From contig JANPWX010000026.1 in NCBI GenBank assembly GCA_024734555.1, positions 5,259,755 through 5,323,754 on the forward strand: a stretch of DNA of 64,000 bases. The letters are read 5' to 3'. Source of the DNA: Trochalopteron elliotii. Lineage: Eukaryota; Chordata; Aves; Passeriformes; Leiothrichidae. The translations under genes and the position numbers were made by a program. Below, one piece after another: positions 1-11,400 of this stretch. Positions within the stretch are counted from its first letter, which is position 1. Each line of letters opens with the position of its first letter. The notes beneath the pieces are model-generated. The model ran no database searches. It was not told the origin of the DNA and saw only the letters and a list, made by a program, of their open reading frames with translations.

Positions 1-852
1 AAAGTAGATGAGTTTGCTGCTCTTCCCTTACTTGACCTTTTCTAACATACTTTTATTTACAAACCTATTGAAAACGCGTAGGGCTTTTTTGCATGTAATG
101 TGTGGTTACACTGCCAAAATGGTAATATAAATAGGTACTAAATAAGCCTGGGAGATATTTTGTTGTAGGGTTTAAAAAATGTAGTGGCACCTTAGCAGAC
201 TGTCAATTTAAGTATTTCAGTCTGTTAAACTAATTGTGAATGCAAGCACCTGAAATTTCTGCTATATTCAGCCTGTGCATGGAAGTGCACGAGGGCAGTT
301 GATCACCTTTGTCCTGCTGGTGCAAGGCATGTATGCAATGTGGGAGCTGAAAGGTGAAGGTTCACAAGTGCTTGTGACTTACTGAACGCTCAGAGGTAGT
401 TACCAGTGGTTTATTGGAGAAGCAGAGTGCAGGAGGCTCTGGGATGAAGAAATATTTTCCCTTGAAGCCAGTCACAGTTGTGCTGCACCATGTACTGTAG
501 GATGAAGCCAGCTAGACTAAACTAACAGCTTGCTGCTGCTCTAGAGGTGTGATCTCCCTTGAGGATCTGCAATTTTGATCTCTCTTGTGTGTCAACTCTG
601 CTGCTTGTCCAACCTGTTGGTGAGTGAAGTCATTGGAGTTGTGGTTTGGTGGTAGCCTGGGCTGATGTACTGGGTGGCTGGCTCACTTGGAGCCCTTGTG
701 CTGGCTAGAACCTGCACCAACCTGTTCTGGTGCATTGTCCAAGCAGAGGGATATTTTTCTAGTTCTCTTCAGTGGTTGGGAGTCTTCTGATTCAGCTCAC
801 TGAAATGGTTTGGGGTGAATGTTGAAGCTGGCACAAGGAAAAGATTAGGAAC
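1..852. other. Upstream or 5'UTR sequence, no gene recognised
   Basis: No coding exon is visible here. The sequence has few CpG dinucleotides, so there is no CpG-island promoter. An in-frame TGA at 823-825 precedes the candidate start codon at 853, and a possible splice acceptor (TTCTGATTCAG) ends at 795. If the 853 exon is real, bases 796-852 would be 5'UTR and the promoter may lie outside the window. No TATA box or other promoter element could be assigned with confidence. Confidence 0.4.
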
Positions 853-868
853 ATGCAGACAGAGGGAG
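853..868 (+). CDS. SH3D19: Candidate first coding exon of SH3D19 (start codon and five codons)
   Basis: An ATG at 853-855, with A at -3, opens five codons (M-Q-T-E-G) plus one base. They run into a consensus donor (GAG|GTAAGT) at 869. The phase-1 end matches the phase needed by the exon at 16914, completing an Asp codon. An in-frame TGA at 823-825 means the frame cannot extend upstream, which supports this ATG as a start if the exon is used. The evidence is splice signal and phase only. I do not recall the N-terminus of the long SH3D19 isoform well enough to confirm it. A first exon upstream of the window, or another one in the 16-kb intron, remains possible. Confidence 0.33.
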
Positions 869-1344
869 GTAAGTGCCTATGCCAGTCAGAAGTTAGTTTG
901 GGTTAGATTGCTGTGAAACTGCAGCCTGAGAGCTGCTAGAGACCTACCAGTAGTTAGTTGTTTTTTTTTTTTAATTTGATTCACTGGAGGGTTGATTTGT
1001 TTATTTTTTTGCGGTATTGGGCTGGGGGCTTTTTTGCTGGTTTAATGAGCTGAAGATACTAAAGCACTAGACTGCCAGAGCAGATGTTGAAGCAGGGAAA
1101 CTTGGAGGAATGAGATAGACAGAACCATTTGTGTCCATGGGGTAGTCGTAGATAGCTCAGGTGACTTGTCTGACTGCCTCTGTCTACCACACTGCATGCC
1201 ATGATCCCATGTCATGGCATTATTTTCTCTGAATTCAAGAAAGTTTTTATTTGGCATGTTCTGGAAAACCTGTGAGAAGATATTAAATAGAGAAATTTGA
1301 AACTCTTCTAAAAATTATTTTCCCTTTGGGAAAATGCTGATTGA

Positions 1345-1364
1345 ATATATATATATATATATAT
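1345..1364. repeat. (AT)10 microsatellite
   Basis: Ten uninterrupted AT dinucleotides inside the first intron. It is a simple repeat likely to vary in length between individuals. Confidence 0.9.
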
Positions 1365-2398
1365 GTATTAGGCTATAGGGAGGAGAACCACAACACATTC
1401 TTAAAAATTGAGAACAATGAAAGTAGCTGCATGGTTCATTAAAACTGAATCATCTGGTCACCTGCTCTGGGAAAGGAAGCCACTTTAGTTGGAAATTTTC
1501 AAGGTTTTTTACTGCAATATAAATAATGTGATCGATTTCTACCTCCCTTGTTGCTTATTTCTGTCACATGCATTATTGTTCTGGAAAGTTATAGAGACCA
1601 CAGGATCTTTACTGGATTTTTTTGTTTAGAATGTTAGTATTTTTACTTAGTTTGTTTTCAGTAAAGTGGAAACAAAAAAATTCCAAACAAACCAGAACAA
1701 TCTCACTAAAATGCTATTTCTCCATAGACTTACAGGTTTTCTCCAGTCTAACTCTGGCCTTAATCTGGTGTACTTTCCTGTTTTCACTACCTTTTTGTCC
1801 TGTGACTACTGACTAAAGTGGACTTGCAGGAAAGTTTATAGTGAATACAGTAAATTTTAGTAATGAACTGCTTGGTTGATTTTCTGTCCTTGCTGTCACA
1901 TTAGGGCTGAGTACCATAGTATTCTGATATTATCTAAAGCACACAAGAAAATTTTAACATATTCAATATCTGCATTATTTCACTTTAAATTCTGGCCAGT
2001 GTTCCCTGAGAAAGAATAGCCCATTATGGATGTGGCAGAAATTTCCTTACTTAAAAATAAAATTAAATTACTGAATCTGGAAGCCAATAATGAAATTTAT
2101 TTGAGTTGATTGTGATTTTTACCTTAATGTGTGGTTAAAAGTTCAAGAGATCAAGGCTTTGGTTTAATTTAAAATTACTCTGTTTTACTTATTACAAATG
2201 CATGTCTGTGGTTAGTTCTTATACAATGGCTGTAAATTTTGCATATGAGTTTTGCTGTGCTGATTGAAACATCTCTGGGTTTTGTTGGAGTTCTTTCCCC
2301 TTCCCCTATTTCTGTTTCTCCATAGTAGTTCAGATGTTTCTTGGAACTTTTTCAACTCTAGTGAGCAGTTTTAGATTATGGGTGAAATCATCTATTTT

Positions 2399-2414
2399 TG
2401 GTTGGTTGGTTGGT
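2399..2414. repeat. Short GGTT tandem repeat
   Basis: About four copies of the tetramer GGTT, degenerating into related TTGATTGACTGA sequence downstream. It is a low-complexity tract with no evident function. Confidence 0.7.
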
Positions 2415-4224
2415 TGATTGACTGAGTGCTTTGGGGTTTTTATGCCAAAACAAGATTTAGTTCAGAGTTGGATCAATTCATTACACTCCCACAACTCCCA
2501 CATCAAACTGGCACTGACTTGTTTTCAAAGCTGAGAACAATGAGCTGCATCCAGTATAACAAATTAAGGTTGAATATTTCACTGCTCAACATGCTGAGAA
2601 GTTATGGGGGTACATTTCTGTAGTGTGTCTGATGAAGTTCAGTGAACATTAATTTGCAGGCATCATGGACTTTTTACAGATAAATGAAAAATTTAACACA
2701 ACAATGCTCAGCAGTTGTTCCCATGTTAATGCAAACCTACGTATTAAAAAGTAAAGAATAAGATGGTCTGAAATTCTTCATTACATTCTTGGGTCTGAGA
2801 CTGTTTCGGTGGTGATGTCCTTTAAGGTTCACTGGGTCATAACAAGAACAGCTCAAGCTTAGTCCTTCCCAAGGGGTGCCAGCAACCCTGGAGCTGGGAG
2901 GAAGCATGATTAGGAAAAGGGTAATTCAAAGACTTTGTTGCTTAATCAACTCTTACATTTAAGAGCATTGTTCAGCTGGAAACTTCTTTGTCTGCATGCC
3001 TGTGTCCTTCAGTGCTGATCTGGAAATTGTTCTTGCTTGTCTGTACCAAGTGTAACCATTTATCCTCTTTTATTAAGGGAAGAGAAAAAAAATCCCTATC
3101 AAGTAGATTCCTTGTTTTAAATAAATTCATGAATCTGCCTACGACCTGCTAGTCTGCCCGTGTATACACAGGAAGCCCATAAAAAGAGGACTGAGAGGAG
3201 CATTCAGGGTAGAGGAGTAGGTGCCGCTCTTTTATTTATTTCTTTGTTTAATCAGTTAGCTCCCAAACTCAAGAAGCAGTGGAGTTGATGGCCACCTGAA
3301 CATAGCTTTCCTCTTTTCCTTTGGATTCCGTCTGTTCTGTTTTGATAGTCCTGATGAAGATTTAGGAGCTTCAGTTTTAATAACTGCTTCAGGCAGCACC
3401 ACAGTAAAACACTTAAGACACAAAGAGCACAAGTAATGTAATTCTCCTGTAATAATCTCTGACTGATGCTGATATGTTGTATCTTGTAAGTATTAAGAAG
3501 ATTACATGATTAGGCATTTTTCATAGCCCATTGAAGTTACTGCACACATTTCTACTGTATTTCATAGTCTTTGACTGTAGCTTGCTTGAGGTAAGTATGA
3601 AAACTAACTAAAGCTTTTCTGGAAGTGAAATAATATAGCCTATATGTGGAAATTCTCCAACATATCTTGAAAATCAAGTTAGTGGCAAGAAAAAAAAATG
3701 CTTGCAGTTACTTGTCCAGGAGTGTAGACTGAACCCCAAAGAATGTTGTGCTCTCTGAAGAAACAGTGCTTCTAAAAATGAAGGCTGGTCCTAGGAAAAT
3801 AATTAAATAACTTCTGGTAGTCAGTGAGGTGATTTCCTAGCCAAGGAAACTGAAGAAGGACAAATAATAAGTATCACTATTAAGTGATTAAATGGACCTT
3901 CTTCATTTAGGTTAGAGCCAAAGCAAGGCACAGAAGTATATAATTGCTTAAGGAGAGGTGAGTTTGTAGCCAGAGAATGACCCATAGAACTATGATTGCC
4001 CAGAGACCTTGCTGTTACCTGTGTTGTAAGCAATCATTTCCTGTCAGGACAACAAATGATAAGTCTGGGTTGTGGCATAAAGAATGGCGATAGACAGCAA
4101 GTGTAAAATGAGTCATAACCTCATTGCAAGAAGCTTTTACCATAGTGGTTGTTGTTTACAGCTGGAAAAAAATGTAATATTTGTAAATAAATTTGTTAAT
4201 ATTTTCTTTTGAGAGTTTAGCTTT

Positions 4225-4777
4225 TGTTGTCCCAAAATGGGTTCCTTCACCCAGTGTGCAAGAGGCCAGTCCACGCAGAGTCGAGGTATTTGATTTATTT
4301 AGTTCAGCTCAGAAAGGGGTCCTAACTGGCAAATTCACCAATTATCAAAACTTTTCATTATTTATACATTTTGACAAGCAAAGGCATTAATGTGTATTGG
4401 CTATAATTTATACACTTCTCTTATTAATTAGTATTTTATTTCTATTAGTTAAATTACTTTCTTGCTTCTTCTGCTAATCAGCCCACATGCTCAGTCTTCT
4501 TTTGAGTATGTGCGTTTCTTGAATTGATGACTGTGAGTCAGTGGCTGTGGTCTTCCCCTGCCAGAGTTGCCTTTAGCCTATTAGTTAGTACCTCAGTTTG
4601 ATGAGTTGGCTTTGCTTATTCCTCCTAGTCTGGTTCCTGCTGGCCTTACCTTGGACATTCTGCCCAGTGTCCTTGCAGTCTATCAGTTCAGCATTCTGTT
4701 GTGATTTTGTTTCTCAAATTTTGTACTCTGAAGTTCTCCCTTTTTTTTCTTTCTCTACAGCTGCAGTCACTGAGGCA
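4225..4777 (-). mobile_element. Probable solo LTR of an avian endogenous retrovirus, antisense
   Basis: The block reads as an LTR on the minus strand. Its plus-strand left edge starts TGTTGTCCC, giving a CA end on the minus strand. A poly(A) signal (AATAAA on the minus strand) lies at 4294-4299. The middle, with AT-rich ATTAATTAGTATTTTATTTCTATT-like sequence and a downstream TGAGTCAGTGG segment, matches an LTR I remember from passerine genomes. No gag, pol or env remnants flank it, so it looks like a solo LTR left by recombination. Edges are approximate and I could not see a clear target-site duplication. The retrovirus class was not determined. Confidence 0.5.
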
Positions 4778-4805
4778 TGTTAAGCTGCAATTACTGAGAC
4801 GTTAA
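4760..4805. repeat. Imperfect tandem duplication, about 23-bp unit
   Basis: GCTGCAGTCACTGAGGCATG followed by TTAA (4760-4783) is repeated imperfectly as GCTGCAATTACTGAGACG followed by TTAA (4784-4805). It sits at the right edge of the antisense LTR and blurs the exact boundary. Confidence 0.7.
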
Positions 4806-5079
4806 ATATAATTTATCTATTTGGAAGCCGTGCATCACCTTGATTTGAAATCTGGAAACAACAGGGTAGTGGTGTTGACACTCTTCATTAAAAGTTGATG
4901 TAGTTCTGTGTGTTTTGTTTCAATAAGCATCTCACGTATATGCCATATGAAATTTTATTTTGATAGCACTAAAGTAATTTGCCATGAACTTCTTTTCTTG
5001 ATGCTAACTGTCTATAGTGAAATACAATGCTTTAGCATCCTTTAGTTTCTTTGCTTTGCTGACTTCGTGTCTGTGGCCA

Positions 5080-5485
5080 CGGAAGTGTTGTCTGGAAGGG
5101 AGCTCTGGGGTCACCCAGTCCAGCCTCTCTCTTGAAGCAGGCCTGTTGCCAAGGCTAGATCAGTCCATCCAAGGCTTTGTGTCTTGAAGTCTCCCAAAAG
5201 AGAGGGATTTACAGCCTCTGCAGGCAATCTGTTTCAGTGCTTTACTTATTCCTAATGGAAGAGCTTTTGCTCATCTATAGCCTCAACCTCCCAAGCTACA
5301 TTTGTGACCATTGCCCCATTCAGTATTGTCCATTAACAGCAGGAAGAATTTGCATTTGTGGTCTTTGTTGCTACCCTACAAGGCGTTGTGTGCTGTAGCT
5401 AAATAGCTTCTTTGCCTTCACTTTTCTGAGGTAAAGGAGTCTGGTCCTGTCAGTCTTCTCACTGCACTGTCCTGCCTTGCTTATT
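5080..5485 (-). mobile_element. Old CR1 LINE fragment, antisense
   Basis: Plus-strand text resembles the reverse complement of the CR1 3' region in order. A 'TGTCTGGAAGGGAGCTCTGG...AGTCCAGCCTC' segment comes first, then 'AGATCAG...CCAAGGC', then 'GGATTTACAGCCTCTGCAGG', then later ORF2-end text. It is strongly diverged and carries no usable reading frame. Boundaries are approximate. Confidence 0.65.
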
Positions 5486-8400
5486 CAGATCCTCAGACTG
5501 AAAAATGTAGTGGAAGTGTTGTTTTCATCGCTGGCCAAGCTTTCTTACTCTGCTCTTGAAAAACAGTATGCACAAAAAGCACTGAAACATTCCAAGAGCA
5601 GATTCGGGAATGCAGTATATCATCTGTTGATCTGTGGTTTATGCTTGGCAAGCATCCTTCCCCTTAGAGAAGGACAAAAATAAGTTTTGTGGGAAAGCAT
5701 AGATTTAGTGGTTGATGGCACATACCAAGAAAAATTCCCATTTTTTTCCCTCAGTGTTGTATAAATTTTGACAGACACAAGTTCTTATGTATATCAGTAT
5801 TTTTAAATTGACCACTTGATGTACTGCTGGTACACTAATTGCTTCAAGTGATGTTTTACATCTGTAGAAATTTGTATGGATTTTATGTATTATTCTAAAA
5901 ACATCAATTTGACATTGCTATTTGAGAATCTAGAATCTTCTGACAGAAGTTAATGAAATGCTAAATAAGATGCTTCAAAGATGAACCTAGTTGGTTTAGA
6001 AATTCTTGTGTGTGTTAAAAAAAAATCTGTCCCTACTTCCCTGCTTTCTCTGGCTGTACTTGGGTCCAGCCTGAAGGGCTGGATGACAGCAAGGCTGAAA
6101 AGTTTCACTGGACTAGAAGCTGAATGCAATGTTAATTTTTTTTCTTTTCCTTAAGATTTTTAAAGAGGTTATAGCATTTATTTTGTGTGTGTGTTGCTAC
6201 CTCAGCCAGCTTGTTCAGGCTTTTGAAGAAAATATGATTGGATCAAAACGTGCTAAAGATTTCAAATTGTTACTCCTGTGGTTAATAGTGGGCACACACT
6301 CAGCCTTTCAGAGCTGTGCTAGTAGCTCATGTGTCCCCGCACACAAGCTGAAAAAACAAATGTCTTCAGGAAAGTATGCAAGAAACACCTCTTAGGATTC
6401 AATTTTTACTTCCAAGAAAGATTTCTTCCCCTTTGCAGTCAATTTCCTAGCAACTTCTGGGAGGCTCCACATGAAACACCCTGCTAAATTGCTGCCAATG
6501 AATTTATCTTCTACGAATTCAGTTCATTTTTTGAATCCACTTAGACTTTTAGTCTTCAAATCTTACATGGTAATAAGGAACACAATCATTCAATACATGA
6601 AACCAGTTACTGCCTTTTACATCCTAGTTGGTATTTCTGCTGGGTACTTAGCGGTTCTTGAATTATGATGATAAATTTCTTACCTGTATTCTGCTTTTTA
6701 ATGTGGCCTTGATCATGGTGATTTAGCTCCTTAAAAACTTGGGTAAATTTTCAAGCACTGTGTTTCCTACAAAAGGGTTTCTGATCCATTCTCCTTCTAG
6801 ACAGAATATTTTATGCATAAAAGAAGCCGTTTGACTTTTTTCTTTGGTTATAGCATTTAGATTCTATTTATAAGAGATAAGCTAAAATAAATATAATTTG
6901 TTTTCTCAAGGCAATAGTTTTGTATTCATCATGAATTCCTTCTTGCATTAAAACCTCAGTGCTTTGTATCACAGATCTCTACATGAAAATTGGTTCAGGT
7001 TGTGCACATTTGTGCTAATTCATTTACAAGTATTTTTGAGTGTACAGTGTGCTGTGATCTTATTTGTTATTAAAATACTGTTGGTTCATCCTGTTGGTGA
7101 GATGGGACATAAGTTTCTGGAAACAAGCTCAGCATTTCAATAACTTTCTCGTAATACGTTACTCTATTGGTGTGCTGTATTCATTTTATAACTGTCTGCA
7201 CTGTAAATGTAGGGTACAAAACTAATGGAAATGTGGGACTTGGGATCAAAGTAGAAGTTTTATAAGAAGTCTCTCTCCTTCCACCTAGTACTTGAAGAAC
7301 AGCATTGCCAGGGGCCACAGTTCAACTGATGGCAAATACACTTTGTCATTTGTCTTAAGCTTTCCATTCTTCACACAATGAACTCCAAACTGGGATGATG
7401 AAGTTCGTCTGAAAATGGAGTTCCTGAGGCCGGGCATGTGCCACGTCCTACCTGGACAGTGCCACGTCCATTGTTTAAGCAGGTCAAGTCCATGCTTGGA
7501 CAAGTGTCACTGCCAGCGTGGAACAAGTATCCCTGAATGATGAGATGGGATTAACGCTGCAGACCTTATGCATTCAGTGCTTATCTGCCTAACGTTATGA
7601 AAAAAATGAGTTTTTTTCTTTTCTAGTGTGCAGAGCTTGCTGCAGATCACCAGTGTCATCTCTGGGAAATGCATGGTAGCAGCTGCTGTGACATCGGGCA
7701 CATTTCATTCCTGTAATTGCTGTCCACTAGCTTGATGTTTGTGGATCCATTATCAATAACTATTTGAAGTGTGTCATTATGGTATTTTGGCACCATAGCA
7801 ATGCAGAGGTACTTATTAGTGTATTTACAGAGGCTGAATGCGTCTGGCAGGATCTTTAGGCCTTTTGGTCAGTGCACAAAATTGGGGAGAGGTCTGGGAG
7901 TACATGGGAGGGTAGTTTTTTCCTCCAAGGTACCAAACAATTGGACCAGTTTCTGTCAGCATTACTAGAGTGTCCAGAAAAGCTGTGTTTATCTGTCGTA
8001 AGCACAGGATTCTTTGTTTTGAGCATTTCTGAATGCTTAATAGCTTTGCCATCCTTTTGTTTGGTCATTTTAAATTGCCATATGATTTTTGAGGCCTCTC
8101 ATCAAATTGTAGGCAAAACTGCTTTGTTACCTTGAGTAGCAACAGAATGGATGAAATTTGCATTTAGAAGACTGAGAACAAGATGCAGTATCCTCATGTC
8201 AAGCGTAGAAGCGAGTAGAGAATTACTTTTATGATAGCTGCTTTTTCTACTGTGTGTTTTTGAGGGGCTGGGAGGAGGAGAAAATACAATTGTCAAACAT
8301 CTGGAAAAAACAGGTGAGGTGGCTTTGTGAAATACTGTAATGTTCCCAGAAATAAATACAGCAGTCAGCTTTGTCTATAGTACAAAGGCCATATGGGAAA

Positions 8401-11400
8401 AATGAAAGGAGTATGTATCTGTGTGGTTGTTCAGAACACATTTCCTAGAATTGTGACTTAAAGCTTTCATTTTGTACACACAGAGAGAACTCCAGTATTT
8501 TTATTGTGACTTGAATATATTTTGTAAATTTTACCATGTTTTCAATTTTTAAATAAAAAATAATACACCAAACTCTGTATTGTGAGCCATACTTACTTTT
8601 GCTGAGCATGCTTTAACCTGCTACCAAGTAGTATAAAAGTGCTGTGCTTTTATAAAACCCCAGGAAGGGCTGCCTACCTCTGTTCTCATCACAGCTGGTG
8701 TATTTCTATTCTGTGAGTTGCTATCTCCTTCCCTGTCTCCTTTCTTCCCTCTTTATAAAACATTATCTTCTCTTTTGGAGCTTGGTAGGGTGTGTTTCAC
8801 ACTGGTTAGGCAGGTGGGCCTATCTTAAGAGGGTCATGGCAATGGTGGCCAGTGACTGCATCTTTCTGTCCTTGTCAAAGACACTGAGGACCTGTGGGCT
8901 TCCTCAAGTAAACCTCTCCTGTTTAGCTCTCTTACCAATTAGGCAGGACTTTCAGTGTGCTCCCACTGTTGGAATTGACTTTCCATTTTGAATTCCTATC
9001 TCAAGTTGTAGTAAGATCCTAATTTAGTGTTGCTCAGGTAGGTCTGCACCCCTTCATTTTCCCATGGACACAAAAGATGAGGCTACAGAGGGATCAGGGG
9101 CACAGCACACATGGACCTTCTGCACAAGGTGACATCATGGTGCAGGGAATCCAGCTGTACACAGTGACTACTGGTCAGGATGCTCCGCAGGACCAAAGGG
9201 CACATTTATTCCGATTTACATGCTCACGTTAGGCCAGTAATGAAGTACCTTAAAAGGGGATTTAGTAGATGTTTAACACTTACCTTGGAGTAGATGTGGG
9301 TTAATTTAGTGCACACCTCAGTAAAATATCTTCAGAATGCCAGGTGATTCACATTTTTAAAAATTGGATGCTGATCACTACATTATTAAATAATATGCCT
9401 TAAAACATTACTTGTTTTAATAACTATTCTGTGGAATAGTGGCAGAGAGTTGCACAAATTTTAAGTATGTGCTCAAAGCTGATAGATGAGGGTTATCTCA
9501 AGGTACAACAATTTATTTTTATATGCCACTATCATTAAATAAATCCATTGTTTGCACCTTCACATTAATCCCTTTTATGATGTGTCTAGGTCTTGTAGTC
9601 TTTGTTTGATGATAAAGTGCAAGAGTCCTTTTTGGGAATAATTGATTTTATGGTACTTCAGAAGAATCCAGTGCACGTGAGAAGGGATTGCTTCATTCAG
9701 CTTCCCAGATTTTTTATTTCTGTGTTGGGAAGAATTACCAGTGTTAACTGGGGGGAAAATATTTTGTTAATAGGCTAATTTCAAATGCACTTCCCTAGAA
9801 AATTAGTACTTGTAACAAAATCAGTGAGATTTAAGACTGTTCTCATTAGGTGAACTGGGTTAACAGCTTGGGGATTCTTTAATCATAAATAGTGACAAAG
9901 GACCACAAAATATTCCAAGAACAGGCTACTGAGTATTTCAGTGGTATCTCAAGAAAAAGAAATACTTTCATTTGCCTGGTACATTTCTTCTATTTTTAGA
10001 GATACTGGGGTTTTTTTATGGTTGAGTGTATTACAGTCCTTTCTCTTCATACATTATTTTCTTTCTCTCTGTGTCGTTTCATCTCCCCAGTCTCCAAATT
10101 CCTCCCACAGTGCAGACCTATGCACTTACTTGCTCTCACTGTCTTGCACTCACTGTCATGTCTGATACCTAAATTGGAAGCAATGGCACCTTTATTCTGT
10201 CAGTGGCTTCACAGGATAAAATAGTCAAGAAAGAAATTTTCTTCTTTGTTTTAAAGCCAAATTAGTTTCCTCATATACGGGAGGGGGAATGTCTTCTGAA
10301 TTGCTATTCAGCACTTTATTGTGAATCCATGTCTTGCCCACATCAAATATGACTTAGCTTCCAAATGCTTAATCCATAATATTACACTGGGGACTTTTTC
10401 TTGTTTGTTGTTACCACCTAAGCAGTATGTTGTGACAGGTCAATGTACATAAACACAGGTGTTCAAAGCTGAAGGTGCTGGATGTTCTGGTTCTCAAGCA
10501 GGGCAAGTCCCTGAGAAGGAGAAGAATGGAATAAATTTGGATCTTGCATATTGTGTATGAATATTTATAAGATAGTCTGTTAATACAGTGTCAGAAGGAC
10601 AAGTTTATTCACAGGTCTAACTGTTGGATTTATTGCATATTGCGTATCAGTACCCTGTGACAGGCAGATATAGGTAGGACTGAATGAGCTCTGTGGTCTA
10701 GCTGAGGAATAGGCAGAATCTCTGCAGGCATGCTAAATCTCTGATTTGGGAAGAAAAAGGTAGTACAGTGCTCTTCAAAGATAATTTCCTTTTAATGGCA
10801 ATGCTAGCAACATCAGAGAAATATTTTTCAGAAATGTAGATTTAACATTTCTGAAATGCCTAGAGAGGAACATATTTTGTGGTTATAAGTCTTGTGTTCA
10901 TCAAAATGTTGAGTCAATTGGTACTTTCCTTATGAAAGTATAAAAAAATTAACTAGTAGGGCTAATCTAGAGAAGCTCCCGCTGTGATTCTGGTGGTGTA
11001 CTAATACCTGTGTCGAGTTATACCTGAAGTACATAATCTAAGAATTACATTGCACTGATCAGCTGGGATGTATTCCATGAGGATGTGGAGCTTTGTACTT
11101 TCAGCAGTTGCTAATTTTTTGAAAAAGAGCTTTAGAAGCAGCTGTATCCTAAATTTCCTTCTTAAACAACTGTGGTAGAAAGCAAAAGTGTGGTAACATA
11201 TGTATGTAGTGGGTGTATTTGATTGTTTATATACTTTATCATTTATGCCTTAAGAACAAGCCCAGTTCCCAGTGCTGAGTTTGGTCTAGGTTCTAACAGC
11301 ACGAACCTTTTAGAGAAATGGTGAGAGCTTACACAATCTGTTTCCTTTCTCTTTTGTTTTCTGCGTCAGCCCCCACTTTTGCTAGCACATATGCTCACAC

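Noticed and set aside
3593..3598. GTAAGT donor considered for an upstream coding exon
   Set aside because: In the phase needed to join 16914 the codon just before the donor is TGA.
7825..8135. Overlapping open frames on both strands
   Set aside because: Open on both strands over the same bases with no domain or splice support; typical of chance.
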